Virus record (IMG/VR): IMGVR_UViG_3300036770_003243
Coordinates: 1 to 58,052 of that record
DNA length: 58,052 nucleotides
Origin: a virus
Reading direction: 5' to 3' (one strand)
Shown: positions 8,351 to 15,342 of the stretch, piece by piece
Position numbering within the stretch: position 1 is the first letter of the stretch
Layout of the letters: every line of letters begins with the position of its first letter
Notes under the pieces: model-generated
Told to the model about the DNA's origin: nothing
Databases searched by the model: none
Seen by the model: the letters and a program-made list of their open reading frames with translations, nothing else
Made by a program: the position numbers and the translations under genes

Positions 8351-8919
8351 TGCTGGCAATACGGGGTACGCAAAAGGTTCCGCTGACGTGGCAGTACGTC
8401 ACGCTCAAGAATCCGCTTGAGGTTACCGACCCGGGCAACGTCGCATCCAAGATGACGATCCCCGCTGGCACGGTGATCCGCCTCTACACGGGCGTCGTCG
8501 GCTATGCCAACGACGACAAGAGCAACCCGATCAAGACGCCCAACAGCAAGGGCTTCAGCCTGATCGAGACGTTGCCCGATAGCAAGTCGCTGTTCTGGAA
8601 CTACTACAAGGACGAGCCGCAGTACTACGGCCTGCTCCAGTCGCAAGACTACGCCAAGCTGGAGCCTGCGCGACTTGAGCACTTGTGGATGGTCCAGTTC
8701 CCGAAGTCGGATGGCAAATACAAGGACACCCTCGTCTCGCAGGCGATGGCGGACTACTACGACAAGCTCAACAGCGGCGTTGCGATCCCCAAGCCCGACG
8801 AGGCATCCAGCAAGGACGAGGAGAAGGATGGCGAGGGGGGCAGCTACATCCTCCCTGCGCTGGTCATCGGCGCGCTTGCGGGATTCGCCCTGTACCAAGC
8901 GGCCAAGGGCAAGCGATGA
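8350..8919 (+). CDS. Tail-anchored protein, unknown function
   Basis: 189 residues; ATG at 8350 overlaps the previous stop (TGATG). The soluble part has a beta-rich start (VPLTWQYVTLKNP, then MTIPAGTVIRLYTGV), suggesting an SH3-like or small-barrel domain. An acidic linker (SSKDEEKDGEGG) precedes one membrane helix and the tail KGKR. Part of the tail-anchored series. Confidence 0.7.
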   Translation: MLAIRGTQKVPLTWQYVTLKNPLEVTDPGNVASKMTIPAGTVIRLYTGVVGYANDDKSNPIKTPNSKGFSLIETLPDSKSLFWNYYKDEPQYYGLLQSQDYAKLEPARLEHLWMVQFPKSDGKYKDTLVSQAMADYYDKLNSGVAIPKPDEASSKDEEKDGEGGSYILPALVIGALAGFALYQAAKGKR

Positions 8920-9542
8920 AAGTCCTGATCTACGGCCACAGCCAAGCCCAGCCCACCGGCATGGGCGACGACATGGTCAAGGCTCTGGGCAAGCTCAAGG
9001 TCGGCGTCAAGCGTGTGGGCATACAAGGCAAGAACGACGGCCAGCTGCTCAAGCTCCTGCCCGACCGTGTGGGGGACATCAGCGGCTACGACAAGGTGCT
9101 GCTCTACGGGTACGGCAACGATTCGACCAAGGAGCAGACCCAGAAGCTGGTGCAGTACTTGGGGCCGCAGCGCACGATCCTGATCATCCCGCCGATCAAC
9201 CTTGACCGCGTTGTCGAGGGGACTACCCCAGAGGCGCGGCTTGAGCGGCAGAAGCAGCGCGTGGTTGAACTCAAGGCACTGCTGGGCATCCCGGTCTACG
9301 GCATCTGGGGCTACAAGAAGGACTTCAAGAGCGACATCATCCACATGCGCCCGGGATCGCAGGCTGGGGCGGCGCTTGTGCCCTACCTGCTGGCCGAGCT
9401 TGGCTTGCAGACGCCCCCTCCAGACGTGCAAGAGGGATCGGCCTTGGGATCCGTCCTGCTTGTAGCTGGCGCGGCGCTGGTGGGCTTCATGCTTGCCCGC
9501 CGCAACCGCGCCCGCCCTCCATTGGCAAGGATGCGCGACTAG
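8916..9542 (+). CDS. Tail-anchored SGNH-hydrolase-like protein
   Basis: 208 residues; ATG overlaps the previous stop by 4 bases. Starts MKVLIYGHSQAQPTG, where an SGNH hydrolase would have GDS; the Ser is kept and Asp is replaced by His. Later SDIIHMRPGSQAGA resembles block V, with a His close after an Asp. A membrane helix (SVLLVAGAALVGFML) and an Arg-rich tail end the protein. It may be a second, more divergent version of the canonical SGNH protein at 22965. Activity uncertain. Last gene before the terminator. Confidence 0.6.
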   Translation: MKVLIYGHSQAQPTGMGDDMVKALGKLKVGVKRVGIQGKNDGQLLKLLPDRVGDISGYDKVLLYGYGNDSTKEQTQKLVQYLGPQRTILIIPPINLDRVVEGTTPEARLERQKQRVVELKALLGIPVYGIWGYKKDFKSDIIHMRPGSQAGAALVPYLLAELGLQTPPPDVQEGSALGSVLLVAGAALVGFMLARRNRARPPLARMRD

Positions 9543-9553
9543 CCCGAAAGCAA

Positions 9554-9583
9554 AGCCCCCGCAAGGCGTACCCTGCGGGGGCT
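9554..9583. terminator. Intrinsic terminator between converging blocks
   Basis: AGCCCCCGCA (9554-9563) pairs perfectly with TGCGGGGGCT (9574-9583) around a 10-base loop. On the - strand it is followed by TTTGCTTT, so it best ends the - strand operon arriving from the right, and may also stop the + strand late transcript. Confidence 0.75.
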
Positions 9584-9603
9584 GGGGAGTCGATTCGCCC
9601 TGC

Positions 9604-10041
9604 TCAGCTGAAGCGGCATCGCCCCCGGATCACTTCGAGCAGTGTGTCGGTGTCGGCCTCTTCGATGATCTCCATGGCGACGTCGCTATTTCCCTCGATG
9701 TACGACCGCACCAGCTCGTCCTTGTACTCGTCGCCGATGTAGTCAAAGAGGGCCTCGCTATCGAACTCTCCGAGCACCGTGTCCCTGTCGTAGTAGTCGA
9801 GCGCATCGTTGAGGTCTACTTGGTCGAGCACCAAGGGGGTCGGCAGCTCGGCTATGAACTTCCCGATCACTGGGTTGGCGAGATCCAGCTTGTCCTCGCG
9901 GACCATCAAGGTCAGGTTCTCGATCGCCTTGATCGGATCGTCGCTCACCAGCCCGCGCCGGATGATCTCCGACTTGAGCTGCTCGTCGGTCAGGGTTGTC
10001 AGCACCGCGTTGGCAATCGCCGCCATCATGTTCGCGTCCAT
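9604..10041 (-). CDS. Acidic helical protein, unknown function
   Basis: 145 residues; ATG at 10041 chosen for the AGGAGG site upstream, with a strong promoter about 55 bases away. The N-terminal half (LTDEQLKSEIIRRG) and the acidic C-terminal half (LNDALDYYDRDTVLGEF, LFDYIGDEY) read as short helical repeats. No known family. As the promoter-proximal gene of its own unit it is probably expressed early. Confidence 0.65.
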   Translation of the reverse strand: MDANMMAAIANAVLTTLTDEQLKSEIIRRGLVSDDPIKAIENLTLMVREDKLDLANPVIGKFIAELPTPLVLDQVDLNDALDYYDRDTVLGEFDSEALFDYIGDEYKDELVRSYIEGNSDVAMEIIEEADTDTLLEVIRGRCRFS

Positions 10042-10093
10042 CTTGTCCTCCTTGTCCTTGTCCGTTGTAGGCCAGCACCGCGCTGGTGAGAAC

Positions 10094-10122
10094 ATCATAG
10101 CAGGTTCTTTATCGCTTGTCAA
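10094..10122 (-). promoter_or_regulatory. Strong repeated promoter, copy A
   Basis: On the - strand TTGACA (10117-10122), 17 bases, TATGAT (10094-10099). The spacer resembles those of copies B, C and D. Downstream the leader carries the inverted repeat CCAGC-ACCGC-GCTGG, then a GGACAAGGAGGACAAG ribosome site before the ATG at 10041. Confidence 0.85.
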
Positions 10123-10336
10123 GTCTTAGCTTTGCTTGCAGATATTCGATCGTGCTGTACATCGTACCGCCGCAATTGCACCAGTCGTACCAAGTGGGGC
10201 AATCCTCAGGGGATCCGTGCTCGCCGTTGTAGCACTCGCGCCAGAAGTCGATCTCCTCTTCTGGGGGCATGCACTCTTGGCACCTCTCTTGGCGGTCTAG
10301 CCATGTGTCGCAGATCCTGCTCGGGTGAGGCGTCAC
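10109..10336 (-). CDS. Small Cys-rich protein
   Basis: 75 residues; GTG at 10336 overlaps the upstream stop (GTGA) and is preceded by AAGGAGG, so the longer ATG form is not needed. Contains RCQECM, an acidic middle and WCNCGG. The paired cysteines suggest a zinc knuckle. Its end overlaps the -35 box of promoter copy A. First of a series of tiny zinc-ribbon-like proteins running to 12064. Confidence 0.6.
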   Translation of the reverse strand: MTPHPSRICDTWLDRQERCQECMPPEEEIDFWRECYNGEHGSPEDCPTWYDWCNCGGTMYSTIEYLQAKLRLDKR

Positions 10337-10704
10337 GGCGCGGCCTCCTTGCCCTCGTAGGGCGTCCCGCAATGCAGGCACACCGATCGCCCGCTGTCAT
10401 ACGCGACAACCGTACGAGGGTCGGCGCGCTGGTATTCTTCGAACGCATGCCGGGCATCCAGCGCCAGCTCCTGCGCGGCTGGTCCCAGCCGGGCAATCCT
10501 TGCCAGCGCCTGCATGATTGCCGACGCAGCCACCTGCTTGTCCCCGCGCTTGGAGTAGCTCGCGCAGACCTTGTGCTGCTCCGCCCACGTCTGCACATGG
10601 ATGGAGAAGTCCTTGGCGCTCAGGGGCAGCTTGATTGGCTCGCGTTTGCCGCAGGCTTTGCACCACATATCGCTGCCCTGCACCACCACATGATCCGTGT
10701 TCAT
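10333..10704 (-). CDS. Zinc-ribbon-like protein
   Basis: 123 residues; ATG at 10704 after GAGGAGGTG. Two separated CxxC pairs, WCKACGK near the N-terminus and CLHCGTPY near the C-terminus, flank a helical core. They could bind one metal ion if the ends meet. Coupled by ATGA and GTGA to both neighbours. Function unknown. Confidence 0.6.
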   Translation of the reverse strand: MNTDHVVVQGSDMWCKACGKREPIKLPLSAKDFSIHVQTWAEQHKVCASYSKRGDKQVAASAIMQALARIARLGPAAQELALDARHAFEEYQRADPRTVVAYDSGRSVCLHCGTPYEGKEAAP

Positions 10705-10934
10705 GCCCCCACCTCCTCGATCAGGTACTTGAGCGTCGCACTGGCATCCAGCAGCGCACGCAGCTTGTCTTGCCCGTGTCCGATCAGCAATGCGCCGTGG
10801 CGCAAGCGTGTCGTGCCGTCGAGGTAGTGGATCTTCTCCCCCATCAGCACTACCCATCGCTCCGACGACCCGCAGCAGTCGCACTCGAACGGCTCCAAGT
10901 CGTCGCGGACGACCTCAATCGCAAGTCCTTTCAT
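10701..10934 (-). CDS. Small CxCC protein
   Basis: 77 residues; ATG at 10934 with AGGAGGCC upstream. FECDCCGSSERWVVLMGEK is a single Cys knuckle in a short alpha/beta protein. Overlaps both neighbours by four bases. Unknown role. Confidence 0.55.
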   Translation of the reverse strand: MKGLAIEVVRDDLEPFECDCCGSSERWVVLMGEKIHYLDGTTRLRHGALLIGHGQDKLRALLDASATLKYLIEEVGA

Positions 10935-11176
10935 TTGGCCTCCTTGCGTCTTGCCTTGCAGGCTGGGCACCAGTCCAGCCTCACGCCGTCTTTGTGCCAT
11001 ACGCTCCACCCCGGCGCGGGCTTGCGGTCGAGGAACCACGCCGCAGGTGCGCCGATGCCTCGCTGGCTGTACACCGTCCGTCGCAAGCCGCAGCCGTCGC
11101 AGACGATGCACGGCTCGGTCGGTTCCACGCGCAGGATAGCAGCCATTCTTCCAGCGATACCTGCCCGATAACTCAT
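10931..11176 (-). CDS. Zinc-ribbon-like protein
   Basis: 81 residues; ATG at 11176, coupled by ATGA. CIVCDGCGLRR and WCPACKARRKEAK form two CxxC pairs around a Trp-rich loop, as expected for a zinc ribbon. Unknown role. Confidence 0.6.
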   Translation of the reverse strand: MSYRAGIAGRMAAILRVEPTEPCIVCDGCGLRRTVYSQRGIGAPAAWFLDRKPAPGWSVWHKDGVRLDWCPACKARRKEAK

Positions 11177-11619
11177 GGCTCGGCCTCCAGCCCCGCCACG
11201 CGGCGGGCTTCCTTGCGTCTGGCATTGAGAGCTGCCGTCCCGCAGTCGCACGGGCCTCCGTCCCACATTGGCGCGCAGCCACTGTTGTGTGTGGCCTCCG
11301 GCCACGCAGCGATGGCGGCACTCAGCTCAGCGATCTTCTCGTCTCGCGGGTCTGGCTTGGGCACTTGGCCGTCATGGCAGTAGTCGCACCAGTGGTCGTA
11401 GACCTCCGCGCCCATGTGGTAGACGCGGCAACCGTAGTCCGTGTCGCGGCAGCACTTGCCCTTGCACTCAGGGCAGGCGTTCGCCCGGAATGCGCAGTCC
11501 TCGTTCCACTTGTCCATCCACCACTTCTGCACCACCAGCATCGGTGCCACCGCGAGCTTTTGCTCGATCGCCCACCGTTCGCAGTCGGGTGCCTTGCACT
11601 TGGGGCAGTGTTCGGTCAT
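11173..11619 (-). CDS. Multi-Cys zinc-binding protein
   Basis: 148 residues; ATG at 11619 after AAGGAGGAG. Contains EHCPKCKAPDCERW, CPECKGKCC, CDYCHD and CDCG, enough for two or three zinc sites. The CPECKGKCC stretch recalls DnaJ-type central zinc repeats, though no J domain is present. Unknown role. Confidence 0.6.
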   Translation of the reverse strand: MTEHCPKCKAPDCERWAIEQKLAVAPMLVVQKWWMDKWNEDCAFRANACPECKGKCCRDTDYGCRVYHMGAEVYDHWCDYCHDGQVPKPDPRDEKIAELSAAIAAWPEATHNSGCAPMWDGGPCDCGTAALNARRKEARRVAGLEAEP

Positions 11620-11861
11620 GGCTCCTCCTTGCCGCAGGGCGTCCCGCATACATGCTCGCTCTCGCACTTGTTGCACCAGTGCTCCCAGCCGCAGTCGCAG
11701 TCACCATCAGCCAGCCCGACAAGCCGCCGTGCGGCCTCTCGCGCCTCCTTGACCTCAGCGTGACCGCAGTCGCACGGGCAGTCGGCGCGGATATTGCACC
11801 ACTGGTCATGGATCGACGCGGGCCAAGTCTCAAGGGCTTTCCTCAGTTCTGGATCGGTCAT
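11616..11861 (-). CDS. Small Cys-rich protein
   Basis: 81 residues, start at 11861 overlapping the upstream stop. Pattern CPCDCGH, then CDCGWEHWCNKCESEHVCGTPCG. The CDCG element is shared with the C-terminus of the next gene, suggesting descent from a common module. Unknown function. Confidence 0.6.
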   Translation of the reverse strand: MTDPELRKALETWPASIHDQWCNIRADCPCDCGHAEVKEAREAARRLVGLADGDCDCGWEHWCNKCESEHVCGTPCGKEEP

Positions 11862-12064
11862 GGCTTCACCTCCCGCACCCAGTAGCCCAGATGCTCCAGC
11901 GCGGCGACCAGCGCCTCGCGGTCGTCCTCAAGCTGCTTCTGGCGATTAGGCAGGTTGAGTCGCTCGGCCTCTGCGATCAGCTTGTCCGACGCCTCAACGC
12001 CCGCGTACAAGTTCGACGCCACCCACTCTTGGCGAACCTTGGCGATCTCACTCCAGTGCTTCAT
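11858..12064 (-). CDS. Small helical protein
   Basis: 68 residues; ATG at 12064 with GGAG upstream. Predicted helices (MKHWSEIAKVRQEWVASN, then AEAERLNLPNRQKQLEDDRE) suggest a short coiled coil. Lacks the cysteines of its neighbours. Unknown role. Confidence 0.55.
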   Translation of the reverse strand: MKHWSEIAKVRQEWVASNLYAGVEASDKLIAEAERLNLPNRQKQLEDDREALVAALEHLGYWVREVKP

Positions 12065-12426
12065 GACTCCTCCGTGTTGTGATGGTAGCCTTGCCGCAGC
12101 CACTGCCCGAACGTCAGCCCGTGGGCGTCCCGCGTGTCCATCCACTTGCGGTATCGCCGTGCTGCCGCTGTTTTTGACGGCGCAGGCGGGGCCTGCTTGA
12201 TTGCCTGCCTCCGGCCTTCGTCAGTCACGCGGTACATCGTCCAGCCACCGCTGCACAGGTACGGCTCCACCAGCCCCGCATCGGCAAGCGACTGCACGTC
12301 AGGCATGGCATCTGGACCGGGGTCGTAGTGGTTGCGATACTCGGTCTTTCCGATCAGCCGTCCGTAGTCGTCCCGACCCAGCGCATGACATAGGATGTGG
12401 ATCTGTCCGCTGCTCAATGTGATCAC
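12061..12426 (-). CDS. Probable winged-helix-like small protein
   Basis: 121 residues; GTG at 12426 overlaps the upstream stop (GTGA). The region SLADAGLVEPYL, then MYRVTDEGRRQA has the helix-then-wing look of small DNA-binding winged-helix domains. A basic tail follows (AARRYRKWMDTRD). Could be a regulator of the - strand operon. Low certainty on function. Confidence 0.5.
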   Translation of the reverse strand: MITLSSGQIHILCHALGRDDYGRLIGKTEYRNHYDPGPDAMPDVQSLADAGLVEPYLCSGGWTMYRVTDEGRRQAIKQAPPAPSKTAAARRYRKWMDTRDAHGLTFGQWLRQGYHHNTEES

Positions 12427-12647
12427 GGCACCCCCCTCGGCGGTACGCACCGCCAGTCGCCCCACTCGCGCCACTCGCGGCACTCCAGCTGCTGCTTGCA
12501 CTTGCCGTTGGGCAGGCAGGAGTGGTGCAGCGTTCCTGCCTGATCCCCCCCTTGCCAGATGGCCCAGAGCAGCACCAGCAGGATTGCGGCACACACGCCC
12601 AAGAACACGGCCAAGTCGCCGCCGTCCCAGCGCAGGCCCCCGGTCAT
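12423..12647 (-). CDS. Small membrane protein with Cys-rich tail
   Basis: 74 residues; ATG at 12647. One helix near the N-terminus (LAVFLGVCAAILLVLLWAIW), then a soluble end with three or four cysteines (SCLPNGKCKQQLECREW, CVPP) that could form disulfides outside the cytoplasm. Unknown role. Confidence 0.6.
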   Translation of the reverse strand: MTGGLRWDGGDLAVFLGVCAAILLVLLWAIWQGGDQAGTLHHSCLPNGKCKQQLECREWREWGDWRCVPPRGVP

Positions 12648-12934
12648 GGCTCCTCCTTGCCGTAGTGCTCGTCGTCCATCAGATCCTCGACCCTCGAATG
12701 GATCCGATCCAGATCCCGCCGCAAGCGCAAGACGGCGTCCTTGACGCCCTCAAGGTCGCGGGGGATGTCCAACCCGTCCTCGCCCGCTTGCGGGGCTTGT
12801 GCGCGGGCCTGTGCGATGCGCCTGCCCACCTCCTTGGCGTACTCGGTGCGCCACTTGGCAGCCCCCAGCGTCCAGCCCACATACCCCGCTGCCGTGACAG
12901 ACAACGACATCCAGAACGCGACGTCCCAATACAT
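12644..12934 (-). CDS. Membrane protein with C-terminal coiled coil
   Basis: 96 residues; ATG at 12934. An N-terminal membrane helix (VAFWMSLSVTAAGYVGWTLG) is followed by a charged heptad-like region (LEGVKDAVLRLRRDLDRIHS). This topology resembles inner-membrane spanin subunits and small lysis regulators. No partner gene is obvious next to it. Confidence 0.55.
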   Translation of the reverse strand: MYWDVAFWMSLSVTAAGYVGWTLGAAKWRTEYAKEVGRRIAQARAQAPQAGEDGLDIPRDLEGVKDAVLRLRRDLDRIHSRVEDLMDDEHYGKEEP

Positions 12935-12935
12935 C

Positions 12936-13805
12936 TCACACCCCCAATGCGGACTTGATCCGCTCCAGTTGCGACTTGAGCGCATCGCGCTCGGTTTCCA
13001 GCTCCCGCACCTTTGCCTCCAGCACCCCCGTCCGCGCCGCGACAAGGGCCTCGGCGGCGCGAATCAAGCCGTCCAGCGCGACATCCACAACGGCGGGTGC
13101 GGGGGGTTCAATGACCAGCGGGACAGTGACCGCTGGGTCAGTAACGATCTGGCTGTCCGTCTTGGCCTTGATCAGATTCCTGCTCTCGGCGATCCGTTCG
13201 ATCTCGGCGACCTCGTCCATCGTCCAGACCCGGACGTTGAGCTTGCGGTGGAACCGCTTGCCTGCCCGGTCGACGGGCACGAGGCGGTCGTCGCGCATCT
13301 CGGGGCGCTTGACCACCGCATCGGCCAGCTGGTTGAACGTCGCGCAGTTCATCGGCAGGAGCTGGCGGATCTGCGACCAGTCCAGCCACAAGGGGTGCTG
13401 CGCTACGCTCTCTACGCTCAAGTCGTCGTGGTTGACCTCCAGCACCGCTGGCGCGACCGCCGCTGGTGCGTGGGCTTGTGCCGTGTCCATGTCCTTGTCC
13501 TCCTTGGGCGTGTAGCCCATCCTCTCCAGCCAGAGCACCGTCCGGTTGAGGTGCTTGCTCACGACCTCGCACCGCACCCCAGCCCGCCACGCCAGCGACT
13601 TTGCCCGCTCGCTCACCATGTGGCTGCACGTGCCGCTGACCACCAGTACGACTTCGACTCCCTTGGGCAGCACGTCTGGCATGCCCTTGTAGCCATCGTC
13701 GGCGCAGCATGTGTAGGCGACGTCTATCCCCATGCGGTTGCGCAGGGCCTTGGCCCAGTTCCCGCGCATCTGGGCGTTGTAGCCGCCAAAGACCATCGCC
13801 CTCAT
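12936..13805 (-). CDS. DUF2325-like domain protein with coiled-coil tail
   Basis: 289 residues; ATG at 13805 after GGGGGAG. Residues 1-100 look like a Rossmann-type DUF2325 domain (MVFGGYN, EVVLVVSGTCSHMVSERAK, then CEVVSKHLNR). The middle (FNQLADAVVKRPEMRDDRL, FHRKLNVRVWTMDEVAEIER) resembles a DNA-binding helical module. The C-terminus is a leucine-rich coiled coil (LEAKVRELETERDALKSQLE), so it probably oligomerises. Role unknown; regulatory or DNA-organising is plausible. Confidence 0.6.
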   Translation of the reverse strand: MRAMVFGGYNAQMRGNWAKALRNRMGIDVAYTCCADDGYKGMPDVLPKGVEVVLVVSGTCSHMVSERAKSLAWRAGVRCEVVSKHLNRTVLWLERMGYTPKEDKDMDTAQAHAPAAVAPAVLEVNHDDLSVESVAQHPLWLDWSQIRQLLPMNCATFNQLADAVVKRPEMRDDRLVPVDRAGKRFHRKLNVRVWTMDEVAEIERIAESRNLIKAKTDSQIVTDPAVTVPLVIEPPAPAVVDVALDGLIRAAEALVAARTGVLEAKVRELETERDALKSQLERIKSALGV

Positions 13806-14143
13806 GGGGACTCCCCCACGGCCTTGGCCGTTGCTTCTATGACGGCGGCGCTCTTGGCGATGCTGTGGCGCGCCTCGTCTAGGTCCATCGCCACCTCCCA
13901 GAGCGCCTCCCGCATGGCGTCCTTGAGCGTCACCCCCATCCTGCACTCGCTGATGGACGTCAGCCCGTCCTCGTACATGACATCCACCGTCCACTTTGCG
14001 GGCAATGTGGCGTCGTAAGTGATGGAGACCCGCAAGTTGTCGTCCAGATCGAACTCGGCCACTGCCCCCGCTGCGTAGTAGAGGGCGCTCTTGTAGTGCT
14101 GGGGCAGGAGCGCCTTCAGCTCGTCCATTGGTGCGCCCATCAT
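13802..14143 (-). CDS. Small alpha/beta protein, unknown
   Basis: 113 residues; ATG at 14143 or 14140, overlapping the upstream stop. Helix, then beta strands (NLRVSITYDATLPAKWTVDV), then two helices (LKDAMREALWEVAMDLDEA). No recognised family; this could be a small DNA mimic or inhibitor, but nothing proves it. Confidence 0.55.
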   Translation of the reverse strand: MMGAPMDELKALLPQHYKSALYYAAGAVAEFDLDDNLRVSITYDATLPAKWTVDVMYEDGLTSISECRMGVTLKDAMREALWEVAMDLDEARHSIAKSAAVIEATAKAVGESP

Positions 14144-14586
14144 GCCGCCCCCTTGAGGATCTCGGCCTTGGCGGCTTCGACCTTGAGGGTCTTGGGGCGG
14201 CGGTCTGGCCCCCGGTCGATGACGACGTCGACGGTGAGGGGCCTGCCCGGCTTGGAGCGGGACAGGGCGGTGACTGTGCCGTGAACGTACTTGCTGCCGT
14301 CCCAGCACCGGACGGCCATGCCGCGAGTGTGGATGTGCGGCGACGCCTTGGATGGCTCCGTTGCCGCCTTGGGCGCGCCCTCCTTCTTGGCCAGCATCGC
14401 CAGCACCGCAGCTTGGCTGTTCAGGCTGGGCGGGTTGCCCCTATCCGCCAGCGGGTTGATGGCGGTCGCCCACGGAGTGGGGTGCGCCACGGGCGCTTGC
14501 GCCTCTTCGGGCTTGTAGAGGGGGTCCAGTACCTTGAGCACTGTGCGGGCCACTTCAACCAGCAGGCTGCGTGTCATTGCGTCCAT
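14140..14586 (-). CDS. Small protein with SH3-like C-terminal half
   Basis: 148 residues; ATG at 14586 after TAGGAGGACAAG, the same site type as the promoter-proximal genes. Helical start, Pro/Ala linker, then a beta-rich C-terminus (MAVRCWDGSKYVHGTVTAL, TVDVVIDRGPDRR) with the spacing of a small SH3 or Tudor-type barrel. Unknown role. Confidence 0.55.
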   Translation of the reverse strand: MDAMTRSLLVEVARTVLKVLDPLYKPEEAQAPVAHPTPWATAINPLADRGNPPSLNSQAAVLAMLAKKEGAPKAATEPSKASPHIHTRGMAVRCWDGSKYVHGTVTALSRSKPGRPLTVDVVIDRGPDRRPKTLKVEAAKAEILKGAA

Positions 14587-14595
14587 CTTGTCCTC

Positions 14596-14865
14596 CTACA
14601 GGGTGTTCTCGGGAGCCAAGTCTGCCAGAGCCGCGACCATCGTCGGCCCGAAGCCACGGGGGCCGTACGGCTCTCCGTTGCCGTACCTGCGCTCGGCTAC
14701 GAACATGTCGCGGATGCCGAGATTCAACCCGTCCTGCCGCCACGCCTTGACGCCGATAACTGACGGGGATTCCCAGTCTGGCTCCTTCCATGCAAGCAGC
14801 TCGTCGCTTGTGGCTGTGTCGATGTCGTAGTAGCCGTTCTCCGTCACCCACCTGATCGCTTCCAT
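14596..14865 (-). CDS. Small protein driven by repeated promoter B
   Basis: 89 residues; ATG at 14865 after GGACAAGGAGGACAAG. ENGYYDIDTATSDELLAWKE and a Gly/Tyr-rich middle (AERRYGNGEPYGPRGFGPTM). The end (MVAALADLAPE) is typical of short phage proteins of the DUF551/DUF2591 style, but I cannot assign one. First gene of a strongly transcribed unit. Confidence 0.55.
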   Translation of the reverse strand: MEAIRWVTENGYYDIDTATSDELLAWKEPDWESPSVIGVKAWRQDGLNLGIRDMFVAERRYGNGEPYGPRGFGPTMVAALADLAPENTL

Positions 14866-14916
14866 CTTGTCCTCCTTGTCCGTGTCCGTGTCCGCCAGCA
14901 CCGCGCTGGCAGGACC

Positions 14917-14945
14917 ATCATAGCTGATCTGTTATTGCTTGTCAA
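14917..14945 (-). promoter_or_regulatory. Strong repeated promoter, copy B
   Basis: - strand TTGACA (14940-14945), 17 bases, TATGAT (14917-14922). The leader carries GCCAGC-ACCGC-GCTGGC (6-bp arms) and the GGACAAGGAGGACAAG ribosome site before the gene ending at 14596. Confidence 0.88.
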
Positions 14946-14956
14946 GATACCCTGAC

Positions 14957-14995
14957 GCCCGCCCCTCAAGGCCAAGACGGCCAAGAGGAGCGGGC
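14957..14995 (-). terminator. Long stem-loop between genes
   Basis: GCCCGCCCCTCAAGGCC (14957-14973) pairs with GGCCAAGAGGAGCGGGC (14979-14995) with two mismatches and two G-T pairs around a 5-base loop. It lies just after the gene ending at 15003 and before promoter B, so it probably terminates or insulates that unit. No clear T run follows. Confidence 0.6.
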
Positions 14996-15002
14996 GCTTG
15001 GG

Positions 15003-15224
15003 CTACTTGTTGGCGTCCTGCATGTCGTACCAAGCCAGCAGGCACAGGTCCGAGCAGAAGGCTTGCAGGCTGTCTTGGTGCACCCTCCCGCACATGTGGC
15101 AATCCCACACCGGGGCGCTTGTCACGGCCAGCCCCAAGGTGGGGGAGAGGTCCACGTGCGGGCGCTGGGGAGCCTCCTGCGCAGGGGATCCGTAGGTGAC
15201 GATCTTGTCATCGGCCATTTCCAT
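15003..15224 (-). CDS. Small CxxC protein driven by promoter C
   Basis: 73 residues; ATG at 15224 after GGACAAGGAGGACAGG. WDCHMCGRVHQDSLQAFCSD carries CxxC and two further Cys/His residues, a probable zinc knuckle. Monocistronic: promoter C before it, the long stem-loop after it. Unknown role, perhaps an early host-directed protein. Confidence 0.6.
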   Translation of the reverse strand: MEMADDKIVTYGSPAQEAPQRPHVDLSPTLGLAVTSAPVWDCHMCGRVHQDSLQAFCSDLCLLAWYDMQDANK

Positions 15225-15269
15225 CCTGTCCTCCTTGTCCGTGTAGGCCAGCACCAAGCTGGTATGAAC

Positions 15270-15298
15270 AGGATAGCAGGTCTGCTATCGCTTGTCAA
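15270..15298 (-). promoter_or_regulatory. Strong repeated promoter, copy C
   Basis: - strand TTGACA (15293-15298), 17 bases, TATCCT (15270-15275). Leader with CCAGC-ACCAA-GCTGG before the gene ending at 15003. The loop differs from copies A and B while the arms are kept. Confidence 0.85.
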
Positions 15299-15342
15299 GT
15301 TGCGGGAATGGCGCGGACATCGGGGCAGGTCGGGGCCTGTGG

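Noticed and set aside
9493-10089. 198-codon + strand frame over the terminator and the gene at 9604
   Set aside because: It would read through a strong stem-loop and is antisense to a gene with a consensus promoter and ribosome site.
12741-14018. 425-codon open frame on the + strand
   Set aside because: Antisense to four coupled - strand genes with good ribosome sites; the translation lacks recognisable domains and is shadow-like.
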